DNA from: Tanytarsus gracilentus | Lineage: Eukaryota; Arthropoda; Insecta; Diptera; Chironomidae | Direction of reading: 5' to 3' | DNA length: 64,000 bases | Assembly (NCBI GenBank): GCA_038502055.1 | Contig: JAXRKN010000042.1 | Location: 186,001-250,000 of the forward strand | Shown: piece by piece, positions 23,116 to 35,612 of the stretch | How the letters are laid out: each line of letters opens with the position of its first letter | Position numbering within the stretch: position 1 is the stretch's first letter | Position numbers and translations under genes: made by a program | The notes under the pieces: generated by a model | Seen by the model: the letters and a program-made list of their open reading frames with translations, nothing else | The model's database searches: none | What the model was told of the DNA's origin: nothing

Positions 23116-26100
23116 CTATCTTTTTTCCCTGAAATTTATATGCTCGATCATTGATGTTATGTGTGACAGGTGAGCATGCATAAAATGTATATTTAGGTTA
23201 AAGGTTAACCACAAGGCATGAGATCGAGAATATTCAAATAAATTATCCCAAGGGCAGCTTTCTTCTTCTCGCTTACATGGCATTTTTTGATGAAGGACCA
23301 AAAATGTATTATAAGAATTCTTGAAGTGATTTATTTACAGATAAAATATTGCAAGGTAAACATCGAATGAAATAATTTGCTTGAAAGAGTTCAAAGTCCT
23401 CCAGATTTGACATTTTTGCCACATGCAAAATAATTCAATTACCTCATCAAAATATGTCAAGTGTGTTTATTACCGCCACCATTAATTTATAATTTCTCCT
23501 CCCCCCATCGTCAGTCGGCTTTCTAATCACACAAATTGATAAAAGGAATTTTGCTAATGGAAAAGCCACAAATTTGATTGTTGAGAAAATTTAGCGAGGG
23601 AATTTTCTTGTTTAAATTATTTGAAGGTTTCACATAATTTTATGATTGTTTTAAAATGTATTGATTTATTCAATAATTAGACAATAAAATCACGTGTAAA
23701 AAGAAATATAAACATGAATTTAATCGCACTTCGGAGGTGTCTAAGGAAAACAAAAAAATTCTTAAGGTTTCAATCAATATGAGAATGTGTGAATTGTAAT
23801 TAAATAAAAGAACACAGAAAATACAATTCAAAAATATTCAAAAAATTACATGAATTTTGTATGAAAATGTAATTTTTATAATAAAGTCATTATCAGCATC
23901 TTTAAGCTTTTTTAACCGTTTAATCGCTGTGCATAAAAAAAATTAAAATATTTTTCATGCACAATCAATTTATTTTATGAAAGCATGTCATATACAAAAA
24001 ATAAAATTAAAATGTTAATGCAGCACTTTTCATCAATAAAACAATTCATTAATTTTCAGGGTATAGCGGGTGAAAATTAATTGCAAAATAAAATTGAAAA
24101 AGCACAAATAAAGTGCACGCAAGGGAAAAATTGATTTTTTAAAATCAACAGAGAAATTTTTTATCTCATTAAATGCTCTAATGAAGCATGGTAATTTGCA
24201 TTAAATCCTTTTCTCGTGTTGACTTACCTCGATGATGATTAGAATGGATAAATTTCAATAAATTGTTCACTTTTAAAAAGTGGAAAAAATTAATTTTAAA
24301 TGGAAACTAAGGAAATTAGCTCGGAAACAAATATAATTAAAATTTTGCTAAAAAGTTCAAAATAAAATTAGCAAGAATCGAAATTTATTTAAATCAGAAT
24401 TTTCAAATTAAAACATTTTTCGAGAGTTGACCAAACAAAATTATTCACACGAGATTAATTAAGTGCAATAGCAAATATATTTAGTGCCATGTCAGTTGCA
24501 AAATGTGTGTTTCTATGTGTAATTTCCAAGTAATTTGGCAATTCCTTCTCTCTCTCTTTACTACACGGATGGCATTTAAAACTGCTGTCGATTTTAAACT
24601 CGAAACGAGTGATTTGCTGCCGCTAATTTGTTGCGCAATGAGTATTTTAAATAATTAAATTTTTGCACACATCAGATAACGTAAAACGTATAGTCGACAA
24701 TTTGATTTTAGCATCGCGCTCGGTGGTCGGTAATGATGTCTGCAAATAGCACATTGAAAATTGGATGGTGAAAATGTGAGTTGGAAATTTTATGCCGATG
24801 GCAATCAATGTTTCTTTAAACCGCTCATTATAGACAGCACACATACCGACATCAACATCATCATCATACCCGCCCTCCCATCGACATCGATCGAGTAATT
24901 TTAACAACAAATTTAATTTAGTGAAACTCTCATTTTGCATTTTTTTTTCTCCCTCGTAATTATGTGAAAAATTTTATATCAGCGAATGAGGTGAACGCTT
25001 TTTCATCAGCCATCGAGCTTATCATCAGAAGAGCGAAATTAATTGAATTAAAATAATCCCCTGGAAATTATTAATTTTCTCTCGCTTTCACTTCAATTTT
25101 TTTCCACTCAAAATAGGTTTTTTTATTTTCCTCACTTAATAACAAATTTTATGTTTTCTAGCCGAGAGGAATTTTAATGATGATAATAACAAAGTTTGAT
25201 TAAAAAAATTTATCTGTGATAGTTGAAATGATTATCATATTTTTCGTAATTGAGAGCGTTTCGAGGCGTTGATGAAATTCAATTTTATCTGAATTTATTT
25301 TCGAAATTAATTTTTCACATTAAAATAAAAATTTGAATTTTTACATTCGTTGTTTTCATTAATTTTATTGATTTTTATGTTTTGCAAAAAACTTTCATTT
25401 TCTTTCTAATCCTAACATTGTCATTGAATGTTTTTCCTTTGTTAATTTTTTAAGAAGATTATTTCAGTAATGCAATGTGTAAACTTGCTTAAGCACGAGG
25501 TTGTGATTTCAAAATTTAGTCATGCTTGAAAGTAAAATTTAATTCATATGTTAAAAATTTATTTTAGAAGAGAAAATGATTAAAATTAATCCAATTTAAT
25601 TTAAAAACATTTTTTCTTATAAATTTGATTTAATTTTGCCTCTTAAGCCCTTGAATAATCTTCTTTCATAAATAGGAAAATAATTGGCAAGATTTGGATG
25701 ATAAATTTGCTTAAAATACACACAAGACACTCCATAACAAATTCATGAATGATTATCTCGAATCCTTTTTGCATACACACTCATTAATTACCCTCACTTT
25801 TCATAATCATGTCACAAACAAACATGAATATGTAAATTTTCCAAACGGGTTGAGATTAAGACATTCATACGCACTCAATATTTTTCCAGTGATTAAATTT
25901 CATTTAACATGCGCGAAAATTTTGTTATATGAAAATTAATTGTCACACAATTCACATGTCGGCATATAAAAGATTTCGAGTTTGAATTATTCAAAAGATT
26001 CTACATGAGATTTTGCTCTAAATCAGCGGAAGATTCGTAAAAGCATAAAAAAATATAATCAATTATTAAAATGTTGATGCTTTCCTCGCAAACTTGGAGG

Positions 26101-27780
26101 GAATTTTTTTGCATTTGTGTTCGCGAGTCGTGAAGAAGAATAAAAATGTTTTTCTCGTTAGAAAGTTTTTCACGGTGCTGCTTTTTAATGAGCTTCCCAT
26201 TGAAAATCTCCTTAAAAGTATTTGAAAATATGCGAGAAGAGTTGAGAGCACTGAATATGATGAGATTGAAAAACATGATGATGATGTTGATGAGCTAAAA
26301 GTTTGTCTAAGATAGAAGCTAAAGGATGTTTTAATATTTTGTGAAAGTTTAAAATTTAACAATTTTTTTGCGTGCCTTTAAATATTTTACAATCAGCGAG
26401 TTGAAATTAAATTTAAAATGCTGAAAACATTGATGACGCACACACTGAGGATAATTGAAAATTGTATGCGAGCAGTACACAGTGAACATTAAAAGTGCTC
26501 TCGGCTGCAATTACGTGCATAAATAGAGCGAGAAAAAAATAACCTCTAGGGTTGATGTGTATGACAGTGCGCACTTAATAAAATGTAATTAAAATTGCAA
26601 ATGTTTTTATTTCATTACGTGTGTGACGAAATTAAAAATAAATATTTTGAATAAAAATTCATTTAAATTTAAATGCTGTCAAATTTCCAAAAATCTCTAA
26701 ATAAATTTAAAATCCATCTAAGAGCTTTGAAAGTTGTTAGAGAAGCGTTCAAAATTTCTCTAAGAAACTTTCTTCTAATCCTCTTACCAACTTTCTCACA
26801 ACTAAGTAAACGAAGACATAAACTTCTTCGCAAGAATGTCTGAGATTGAGCGAGTGAGTGATGAAGCAAGATTTTTCTTATGACGAAGCACGAAAGGGTT
26901 GTTGCTCGCATGAATAATTAAAACACAGTAAATTGAATTTTTCCCATGAAATATTTATGGTGATTTTAAAAGAGGAACAAACTACAATAATGCTGACGAT
27001 GATGTTTAATTAATTTAAAATGGATGTTTTGGGAAAAGAGTGAAAAAGGAGGAAGGGCGAGTAGACAGCGTAACCACAGCAAATTTAATAAGGGGGTGGA
27101 ACTTGGGAACAAATGAAAATAATTCAAATTTTAAAAAAATATTTTTTAGGATTGAATAAAAAAATATCTTCCTAGCTGAGTTTCTCTCCCCTTGCAAAAA
27201 TGTAATAATGTAAATTTATGACAATTGTGTCAGAAATTGATTTATTACTCCATTTTCAATAACTTTGCGAGAGAGACAGCAGAGATAATAATAAAAAAAT
27301 CCTCTTAATTGACGCTTCAATTAATTTCTGAAATCATGCCAGAAAAACATTAATTTTGAGCTTATAGACATAGACACAGACACACATATTTGCATCCGAT
27401 ATTTGCTTTCTTGTCTCATTATGTTTAAAGAAGGAAAGAAGCTAAAAATGAGGGAGAAAATGATCTAGACAGAGTGAAAAATTTACAAACATTAATTAAG
27501 GCAAACATTTTAATTATCCAAACGTTTTCAGTGTTGAAAAGTTTAGAGTTGAGTTCTTGCAATTCTTCTGGAGGGTGAATTGTTTCACAAAAAATTCCTA
27601 TGGTGAGCTATGATGGAAAAAATTAACGAATTTTTTTTTTGAAGATATTTTTTAATTGCAAATTTTTATTTTTAAAGCATGAGGAGAATTTATTTATCGA
27701 TTGAAATTTTGATGATATAAATTTATAAAAAATAAAAACCCCTGTAAAAACCTTAAAAATAACCCATGAAAAAATTAAAT
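23116..27780. other. Gene-poor AT-rich region
   Basis: No recognisable gene on either strand. Patches of mixed composition near 24530-24960 and 26450-26600 could be regulatory, but nothing specific supports this. The 97-codon minus-strand frame at 24647-24940 is not recognised. Confidence 0.4.
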
Positions 27781-28470
27781 AAAGAAAACATAAAAAAGTA
27801 TGAATGGTTGGGTAACAAATTATTTTTTTGTGTTAATTTTTAGTGTTGTTAGTCGTCGTTCTCGAGTTGTCAATTCAAATCGGTAGAAGAGAAAGAGTGA
27901 AAAAGTGAAAATTTTTAATTTTATTTAAAATTAAAATAACTCATTCTTGCTTAGAAGTGGTTAGTTAATCATTTTTTATATTGTTTAAATTGAAAAATTT
28001 AAATAATTATTTATAAATTTTTTTTTTGTTTTTTTAAAAAACCTATTTTTTTTTTTTTTTTTTTTTATTTTTTTTTTTTTTTTTTTTTTTGGAAAAAACC
28101 AACTGTTAATCTTAGTGACCAGAGAAGAAGGTGAGTATTTAGGAGAAATTGAATGAGGGTCCCTTAATCAATATAAATGGAGTGATATAAACCAAACTTT
28201 TTCAATTGGTTGATTAATCTTTTAATTTTTTTTATGTTGTTTTAATGTGGTGGTTCTCTGTAAGTGTGTAAGTGTATTATTTTCTCCTTTGTTTGAAAAA
28301 GTATTTACTCTATTCTTAAGAGAAATCTTAAGAGTTCTGCATGGTTACGTTTTTATCCTTAGCCTAAGCTTTCGAGCTATGGAAAAGAAATTAAAACGGG
28401 CGCGTCTCCTACCCAGGGCTACCTCTTTCATCTATCTATCTATCTACACAAAGAAAACATAAAAAAGTAT
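27781..28470 (+). mobile_element. Non-LTR-type insertion with (TATC)n tail and 21-bp TSD, copy 2
   Basis: Perfect 21-bp direct repeats starting aaagaaaacataaaaaag at 27781-27801 and 28450-28470 bracket a 648-bp insert (27802-28449). It shares with the 15.8-kb copy the block aactgttaatcttagtgacc (28100-28119; the other copy reads agctg for aactg), the segment ctattcttaagagaaatc onward and the TATC tail (about 28430-28449). The middle contains long T tracts (about 28044-28090). It is shorter than copy 1 and its 5' part is unrelated, so truncation or a different 5' module is likely. Confidence 0.82.
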
Positions 28471-29678
28471 TTTTGCGCCCCAAAAAAGTTGAGAATCAAT
28501 TTGCAAAACATTTTCTTTATCCAATCCGAAAATCTCAGATAAAAAGTTAAAGTGAGAATTTTTTTTATTGATTTTTTCTCATCTTGATTTGAAAAAGAAG
28601 AAAACAACAATTTAAAAAGTAAATCTGAGCCTTTCACATACGAACTCATTTTTATGAGGATGAGAAAAAAATTTGCATTCCTTCCTCACATTCGCGTGCT
28701 TTTTATTGACGCTATTTTTTCTGCATACTGTTGTTTTCCTGTTTGTTGTTTCCATCATACACTGGATGAATAATAAATGCGGCTTTTCCATCAACAAGCA
28801 CGTACCGGAAGGAAATGGAGTGGGTGAATGACTCGATTTCAATTCACGGCATAAATCAACCAACTTTTCACTCTCTTCTTTGTTTGCGAGTTTTTTTGGA
28901 TGAGAGAAAAAATGTCATAAGTTGATTGAATTTTCTTGAAAGTTTTATGAATATATTTTTTAAATCATTTCAAGAATTTTTCGTAATAACTTAAAATATT
29001 TTTGCAGAAACTTTTTTTCATTAAATAATTTGAAACTTTTTCCGTAAGCATGAATTTTCGCTTCTCGAAAGTTTTTTAAACTTTATCATCAAAATCAACA
29101 AACTTGACGCTTTCAAAATGTTGCTCGCTACATCAACGATGGAAACTGAAAAGTTTATAATTAAATTGATAAAGAAGTTAACGTGGCTGTGCTTCATGTT
29201 CATTAAATTTAAAAGCTCTTTCCGGGTGCAACTAAACCTTTATTAAAGTAAATATTTGCTTGAAAATTTTCATATTCATATTGACTTGCACTACTGCAAC
29301 ATGCACTGAACAATTTGAATTTGCAAATGGATTTTAAAAATTATATTTAAATTTTATGACTGCTGAGTGAAAAATATTTTTTAACCAGTTTTTTATAGAA
29401 TTATTTATTCATTTGAAAATAAATTCTTTGGTATTTGATTTTCTTTCACGAGCAATCCACCAACGAATTCAATCATGCCCTGATGTGCAAAATTTCGGTG
29501 CTTATCCTTTACATGCCTTAGTTTGTTTACCTGAATCTTTTATACGAAATTACAGGAACAATTTTTGAATTGCAATTGAATGTTCTTGAAATTGTTAAAA
29601 AAGTTTTTAATGAAAAAAAAAATATTTTGGAAGAGTTTCAATGCAAATTTCAAAAGACTACAAATTTTTTTTGTGCAA
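28471..29678. other. Gene-poor AT-rich region
   Basis: No supported gene. Short frames at 28440-28863 lack family resemblance. Confidence 0.4.
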
Positions 29679-30092
29679 CTATACGACATGGACGAAAAAA
29701 GAGATACCATTTAAATTTTCCTCAAAAATCCTCCTAGATTCGAAAATCAATTAAAGAATGCTGTAAAATGTCATTCAGGATTATAAATAAACCTTAATGT
29801 ATTAGCTTTTACTCCGCAAAGATCAAATTTTTATCTCTAATCATTCAAGAAATACGAAAATCTTTCTGAAATCACAACAAAAAAAAGTGCCGAAAAAAAG
29901 GGTAAGTGACGCAGTTAATAAAATTAATTTCTCAGCATCTACTAAGTATTTCTTGGCAAAGGAGGTCTTAAACAACGCGTCTTGAAAAGTTCTAACGAAA
30001 ATTAACTAAATTTTTAATATTTAATCCACAAAATTTGCTCTCAAAAACTTCGCGTCACTTACTCTTTTTGTTATTTCGTCCAAGTCGTATAG
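29679..30092. mobile_element. MITE with 19-bp terminal inverted repeats
   Basis: ctatacgacatggacgaaa (29679-29697) pairs with tttcgtccaagtcgtatag (30074-30092), 18 of 19 positions. A second inner pair, gtaagtgacgc (29902-29912) and gcgtcacttac (30052-30062), is perfect. The 414-bp unit has no coding capacity. The terminal TA bases fit a Tc1/mariner-type target duplication, but the superfamily is inferred. Confidence 0.65.
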
Positions 30093-31457
30093 AAATTCAT
30101 TTTGTGAACTCAGAATTGAAAATTACTCATCCTGCATATCTTTTCGAATTTCATGAAGTTTATAAATATTTTTGGAGTGAATGGAAATAAAATTTAAAAT
30201 TTCCTTATGAAGGACTTCATCATTATTGAAAAAGGTCCAGAAGCAGATGCTTCCTTAAGTCGTGGGAAAAAATAAATTTAAATTTTTCGCATGAAAATTA
30301 ATTTTGTAAGAACAAATCTTTTTTAAAAATCAAATTTTTATTTTTAATTTCAAATCTATTAACTTTGATCCACAAATTTCTTCTTTGCTTTGAAACTTTT
30401 CTCTCGTATTATTTCCGAGAATTTTTAATTTCATCTCAAAGCTGTACGAGACAAAAATTAATCTTGACTTGTTGCTATCGCACAGCAACGACTCATCTTG
30501 TCAATTTCAATACAAAACTAAAAAAGTTTTTCATTTTATTTTTTCAGCGAAAAAAATCTTTGTCAACAATTATTGTTTATTATTTTCTTATCAAAAGGAT
30601 TAAAAACATCAAGAAAAGATTATTCATGAACAAATCTTCAGAAATAATTCAGTGAGAAAAATATTGTAAGAAACTTAGGGTGAAAATGGTAATTTTAAAC
30701 AAAGAATTTTTCACATTTTAATTAATTTTTGACCAACTCTAAAAAACTTCTCTCTTTTCCATTACGACTGAAAAATTCACCCAACGAGAGCTTTTTAACA
30801 CTGAAAAATTTATCTCATTACTTTACCTTCAATTCCATCTGCTGTTTTCATCTGCCACTGTTGCCAACATTCCTTTTCAACTTCATAAACGAAGAAAAAT
30901 ATTTGCATTGAATTTTTTACTTCAACGTGAAGAGAAAAAAAATTCATACAAAGTAATTTATAGACTGAGTCTTCACGCTTCCATCTTCATTTCAAACAAT
31001 TCTTTTTTTTTCGGCAGTGTCTGAAAGTTAAACAAGAAGCGGAGATGAAAATTTCTCGCTATTTATTCATGCGACTTGACAGGAGAGCATCCGACAAGAG
31101 AGAAAGAATAACAGACGGCGATGATAAAGTTTGCGGTAATTTCTCAATTGTCTTTCAAGTTCGCGAAAGTAATTTTTCAAAATCATCGTGAGATGTACTT
31201 TTGGGGGGAGGAGAGTTTTTTTTAATAAAAAAGATTAAATTCATTGTAATTTTCACTACCAAGAATAAATTTGACTCTGAATCCACTGAAGATGTGGTGC
31301 AAGATCTACAAATAAAATCGGTGAATTATTTTAATTTTTAACGCGTAAATTTTAGAAAAATTGATTGCGAGCTCATTCTCATTTTATTAAAATAAAATAT
31401 TTCCAATCAATCAGAAGATTGTTATAAAAATTCATTTTTAAATTTTTTGAAAATATA
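30093..31457. other. Intergenic DNA, no gene seen
   Basis: AT-rich spacer before the 3' end of the protease array. Confidence 0.4.
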
Positions 31458-33216
31458 TTAAGTATCAATTTGATTTTGAATCCATTGAGTTCGTGATGCA
31501 ATATCTCCCATTAAAATTGGTTCAACTGAACAAATTTTAAAGTTTGAAGGCGTGAAATGACGAAGTGCAATAACTGCACGAAAGTACCACCGACCTTGAT
31601 ATTTGACAAAAAGATACTCGTCTTGATGGCAGGGATTTCCATTATCACTGCCTATAACGCAAAATGTTTGTGCATTTTCGAGGAAATTCGGATATTTTTT
31701 AAAGCTCTCCTCACATTCATCACGACCAATCATGGTCATTTTTGCATATTTCTTTGCATTCGTTGCCAAACCGTTTTCACCGAGTCCATAGCCAACAACA
31801 TACATCGGTTCATTTGAGATGTGATGAAGGTCATTGCTGAAAGTCCACAAGCAAATTGGCCGAACATTGTCATTAAACTCGATGTAGGACTTTACTCTTA
31901 TAACTGCAAGATTGATGGTCGCAAGTCCATCTATAAATGTGTACTCAGGATGAAAAACAATTGTTTCGGGTCTGGTGACAATTTCGGACTCATCATTCGG
32001 TCCCACAGTCCCCAATGATATTTTAATTCTATCTACATCAACTGCCGGTATCCATTTTTTTGCCACTTTATCCCAATCTCGAACCGGCGACATATTTGAA
32101 GCAATATGTTTGTGACTAATCAAGACTCCACTTGTTCTAAAATTTCCATCAATTATTGCCATCCATGGAAATTCTTTGCGAGTTGCAAATGAACCTTTTT
32201 GAATAAGTCCTGATGATGAACTCATAATGCCGCATTGCTCATCTTCTTTATCTTCTTCAACTTTTAAAAATTTAATGAAATTTTTGAATTTTAGAACGTT
32301 TGTGTAAACTGAATAAGAATGAACGTCGCACGAAAGTGCTCTCCTCAGTGATGACGAAACAATTCCACGGAGATAATAAACATCTGAAATTTTAACGAAA
32401 AGTCCACCACCACTATCGCCCAAACATGCTCCAGTCCCATTTCCAGATCCCGCGCAGAAAGTTCTCTCTGAAGAGATTTTTGCCAACTCTTGTTTGACCA
32501 AAAAGCATCTTTCTTGCGTTTGAATAGGAACATTTAATAATTTTGGAGTATTTTCATGTATCTTTGACTCATCTTCACTTTTTCCATATCCAATAAGAAT
32601 TCCTGACGATGCAAGCGGTGCCATAAATGATTCCATCAAACAAATTGGTTGAATAAAATTGTTGAATGCGATTTGATGTTCAAGTTCTAATATTGCGATG
32701 TCAGCATCAAATGAGATCACATTTGGATTCCAATCGGGATGAACAAAAATTCTTTTTACTGATCGAATTTCCTTTCCGATCTCGAAAAGATCATTGAGGT
32801 CATGACCGCCAAGTACAACTCGAATATCGCGAGGTAAAAGTTTGTTGGAACTTCCTTTGTCTTGAATACAGTGAGCAGCTAGAAATTGAAAATAAAAATA
32901 TCAAAACTTTTTCTTACAGATAAAAATAAATCTTACCAGTCACAAGTCGATTTTTTGACACCACAACAGCTCCACAATGAAATAAAAATTTACCATCTCT
33001 GTTGCGCATAATAGCTGTAATCCTAATTAAATAAATAAAAATTAGAAAGTAATAGAAATTTTTTAATTCGACCTAAACTTACCATGGATATTGATTTTTA
33101 CTAATTTCCGATCCGCCAATCACATTTCCAATTCCACCTTTAGCCTTTCCACAATTTTGTGAAGTAATTTCATTGCAAAAAATTAAAATTAAAGCAGAGA
33201 AGAAAAAAAGTTTCAT
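31458..33216 (-). CDS. Secreted two-domain chymotrypsin-fold protease, copy A (second domain inactive)
   Basis: Exons 33216..33083, 33022..32937 and 32878..31458 (phases 2 and 1) give 546 residues. The start MKLFFFSALILIF is chosen over an in-frame ATG at 33276 because it begins the signal peptide and matches copies B and C. Domain 1: QNCGKAKGGIGNVIGG, then AAHC (His76), DADIA (Asp133) and GACLGDSGGG (Ser229), so the triad is intact. The residue six before Ser is Gly, not the Asp of trypsins, so cleavage after Arg/Lys is unlikely. Activation would follow Asn (GN|VIGG), not Arg. Domain 2, from about residue 289 (CGIMSSSSGLIQKGSF), has LISHKHIAS for AAHC, INLAV for DIAL and CHQDEYLF for GDSGG, so it is a pseudoprotease. 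Probably a gut or haemolymph protein. Confidence 0.93.
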
Positions 33217-33454
33217 CGTTAAAGATGAAATTCTAAAGAGTGACTGCAGAATTTTAAGTGCAGAGAATGAAATCATACATGGGAAATAACGTTAACGTTT
33301 GTACAGAACAGGTTATCAACACTGACATAATTTCTTCTCAATCTTTATTGTAAATTTTTTAAAGCCAATTTTCTTACATTAAAACCTCAAATTCTGAATA
33401 ATTTTTTATGAGTTATCAAGAAAGAATTTTTAAAATTTAATTTAAAATCAAAAC
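33217..33454. promoter_or_regulatory. Spacer between protease copies A and B
   Basis: 238 bp holding the copy A promoter and the copy B 3' end. No clear TATA box that I would defend. Confidence 0.3.
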
Positions 33455-35407
33455 TTAGTTTTCGGTGAAGCTTCGAAGCCATTGAGTGTATTGTGTCGCG
33501 TCTTCATATAAAACCGGACTGAGCGCACATAGATTATGATTTGATGTCAGATAGAATCTGATAATACTGAAGCCTCTAAAATACCATCGATCGTTAGATT
33601 TCATAAAAAGACTCTCATCTTGATGGCATGGATATCCATCAGCACTTCCTGTAACGCAAAATGTCTTCGATTCTCTCATGAAATTTGTCTGTTTATCAAA
33701 CTTTGCGACACATTCTTTTTCAGATACTGGAAACATTTTTGTAAATTTTCTAGCGTTGGTTGTGTCACCCGTTCCACCTTTTCCATATCCGACTGCGTAC
33801 ATTTGTGAGTCTTGACTTATTGCTTGATTTTGATTCCACAAACAAATTGGTCGAATATTTTCATTTGATCTTATTGAACTGCTTAAAATTATCACAGCAA
33901 TATTAATCACAGGAAGATTGTCCTCAAATTTATATTCAGGATGAAAATCAATTCTTGAAGCTTTAACAACAATTGAATTTTCATCATCAGTTCTAACAGC
34001 TCCCAAAGTTATTTTTATTCGATCAACTGAAGCGGCTGGAACATATTTTTTCTTCTCTTTGCTCCAATCTGCAACGGCTGATAAAATTGATACGACATGC
34101 TTGTGACTTATTAAAGCTCCACTTGTTCTAAAATTTCCATCAATTATTGCCATCCATGGAAATTCTTTGCGAATTGCAAACGAACCTTTTTGAATTAATC
34201 CTGAAGATGAACTCATGACGCCGCATTGATTGTTTGATTTTTCGTCAATTTCATCGACTTTTAAAAATTTAATCCATGACTTGAATTTAAGCACGTTCGT
34301 GTAAACTGAAAATGCATTGACATCACATGAAAGTTCTCTTCGAAGTGACGACGAAACAATTCCACGAAGATAATAAGTGTTTGAAATTTTTATGTAAAGT
34401 CCACCACCACTGTCGCCCAAACATGCACCGGTTCCATCAGCAGAACCCGCACAAAAAGTTCTCTTCGATGAAATTTCTGCTAAACTTCGATTGGCAAGAA
34501 AACATTCTTCCTGTGTTCGCAATGGAACATTCAAAACTTTCGGAATATTTTCATGTTTTTTCGATTGATCTTCACTTTTTCCATATCCAACAAGAATTCC
34601 CAAATTAACAGATGGTGCTGATTGAGAATCCCACAAGCAAATTGGCTGCACATAATTGTTGAATAAAATTTCTTTCTCCAGAAATATCGAAGCGATGTCA
34701 GCATCAAATGTGATCACATCCGGATTCCAGTCGGGATGAACAAAAATATTTTTCACAGATCGAATTTCCTTCCCGACCTCAAATTGATCATTTAAATCGT
34801 GAACACCAATCACAACTCGCACGTCGCGGGGTAAAATTCTTATTTTAATTCCTTTATCTTGAATGCAGTGAGCCGCTAGACGAGTGAGAACAAGAAAACA
34901 GGTTTGTGAAATTAATAAAAATATTTTAAATGTTTAATTATCAAGTTTGTAGTATAATTAATGATTGATGAAGTTTTTTATGTAATTGATTGTAAAAAAT
35001 AATTTTTAAATTCGGTCACAAAAAGTTAAGCAACTCAATCCAAGTGTGACGTAATTTTTTTTTCAGAAATGGAAATTCCAATTTTTTCTTCTTAATTGAT
35101 TATAAATTTATTTAATTTTTTAACTTACCAGTAAGAAGTTGATTTTTTGACACCACAACAGCACCGCAATGATACAAATAATTACCACCTTTATTCACCA
35201 TCATTGCCGCAGCCCTGTTTTAAAAATATCATTAAACTTTCATAAAACTTTTGAGTGTCAAAGTCCAACACACCATGGATATTGATGTGGAGTGATTTTT
35301 CTCCCTCCAATCACATTTCCAATTCCACCTTTAGCTTTTCCACAATTTTGTGAAACAATTTCTTCGAAAATTGACAAAAATATCGCGAGAAGATGAAAAA
35401 TTCTCAT
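33455..35407 (-). CDS. Secreted two-domain chymotrypsin-fold protease, copy B (second domain inactive)
   Basis: Exons 35407..35274, 35214..35129 and 34875..33455 have the same lengths as copy A (134, 86, 1421) and give 546 residues. Signal peptide MRIFHLLAIFLSIF, then QNCGKAKGGIGNVIGG. Domain 1 keeps the triad: AAHC (His76), DADIA (Asp133) and GACLGDSGGG (Ser229), again with Gly at the S1 position. Domain 2 begins CGVMSSSSGLIQKGSF and has LISHKHVVS, INIAV and CHQDESLFM in place of the three catalytic motifs. A stretch around the domain 1 active serine is almost identical in DNA to copy C. The second intron is longer (about 250 bp) than in the other copies. Confidence 0.93.
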
Positions 35408-35612
35408 CTTGACCGCTCAAATCTTTAAATACAACTGAAAAAATACCAACTAATATTTTAGAAGTACTTAACACTCAAATAATTATAATCAATATCACGA
35501 GCAAGTACAAGAAACACACATTTGTAAAATTCAAGTGATTTTTTATTTAAAATTTACTCAGAATTATTCATCATCATCGACAGAAAATTTTTTAGTACAT
35601 CTCAGATATTAT

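Noticed and set aside
24647..24940. 97-codon minus-strand frame with an Asp run
   Set aside because: The Asp run comes from a CAT microsatellite on the other strand; the rest has no family resemblance.
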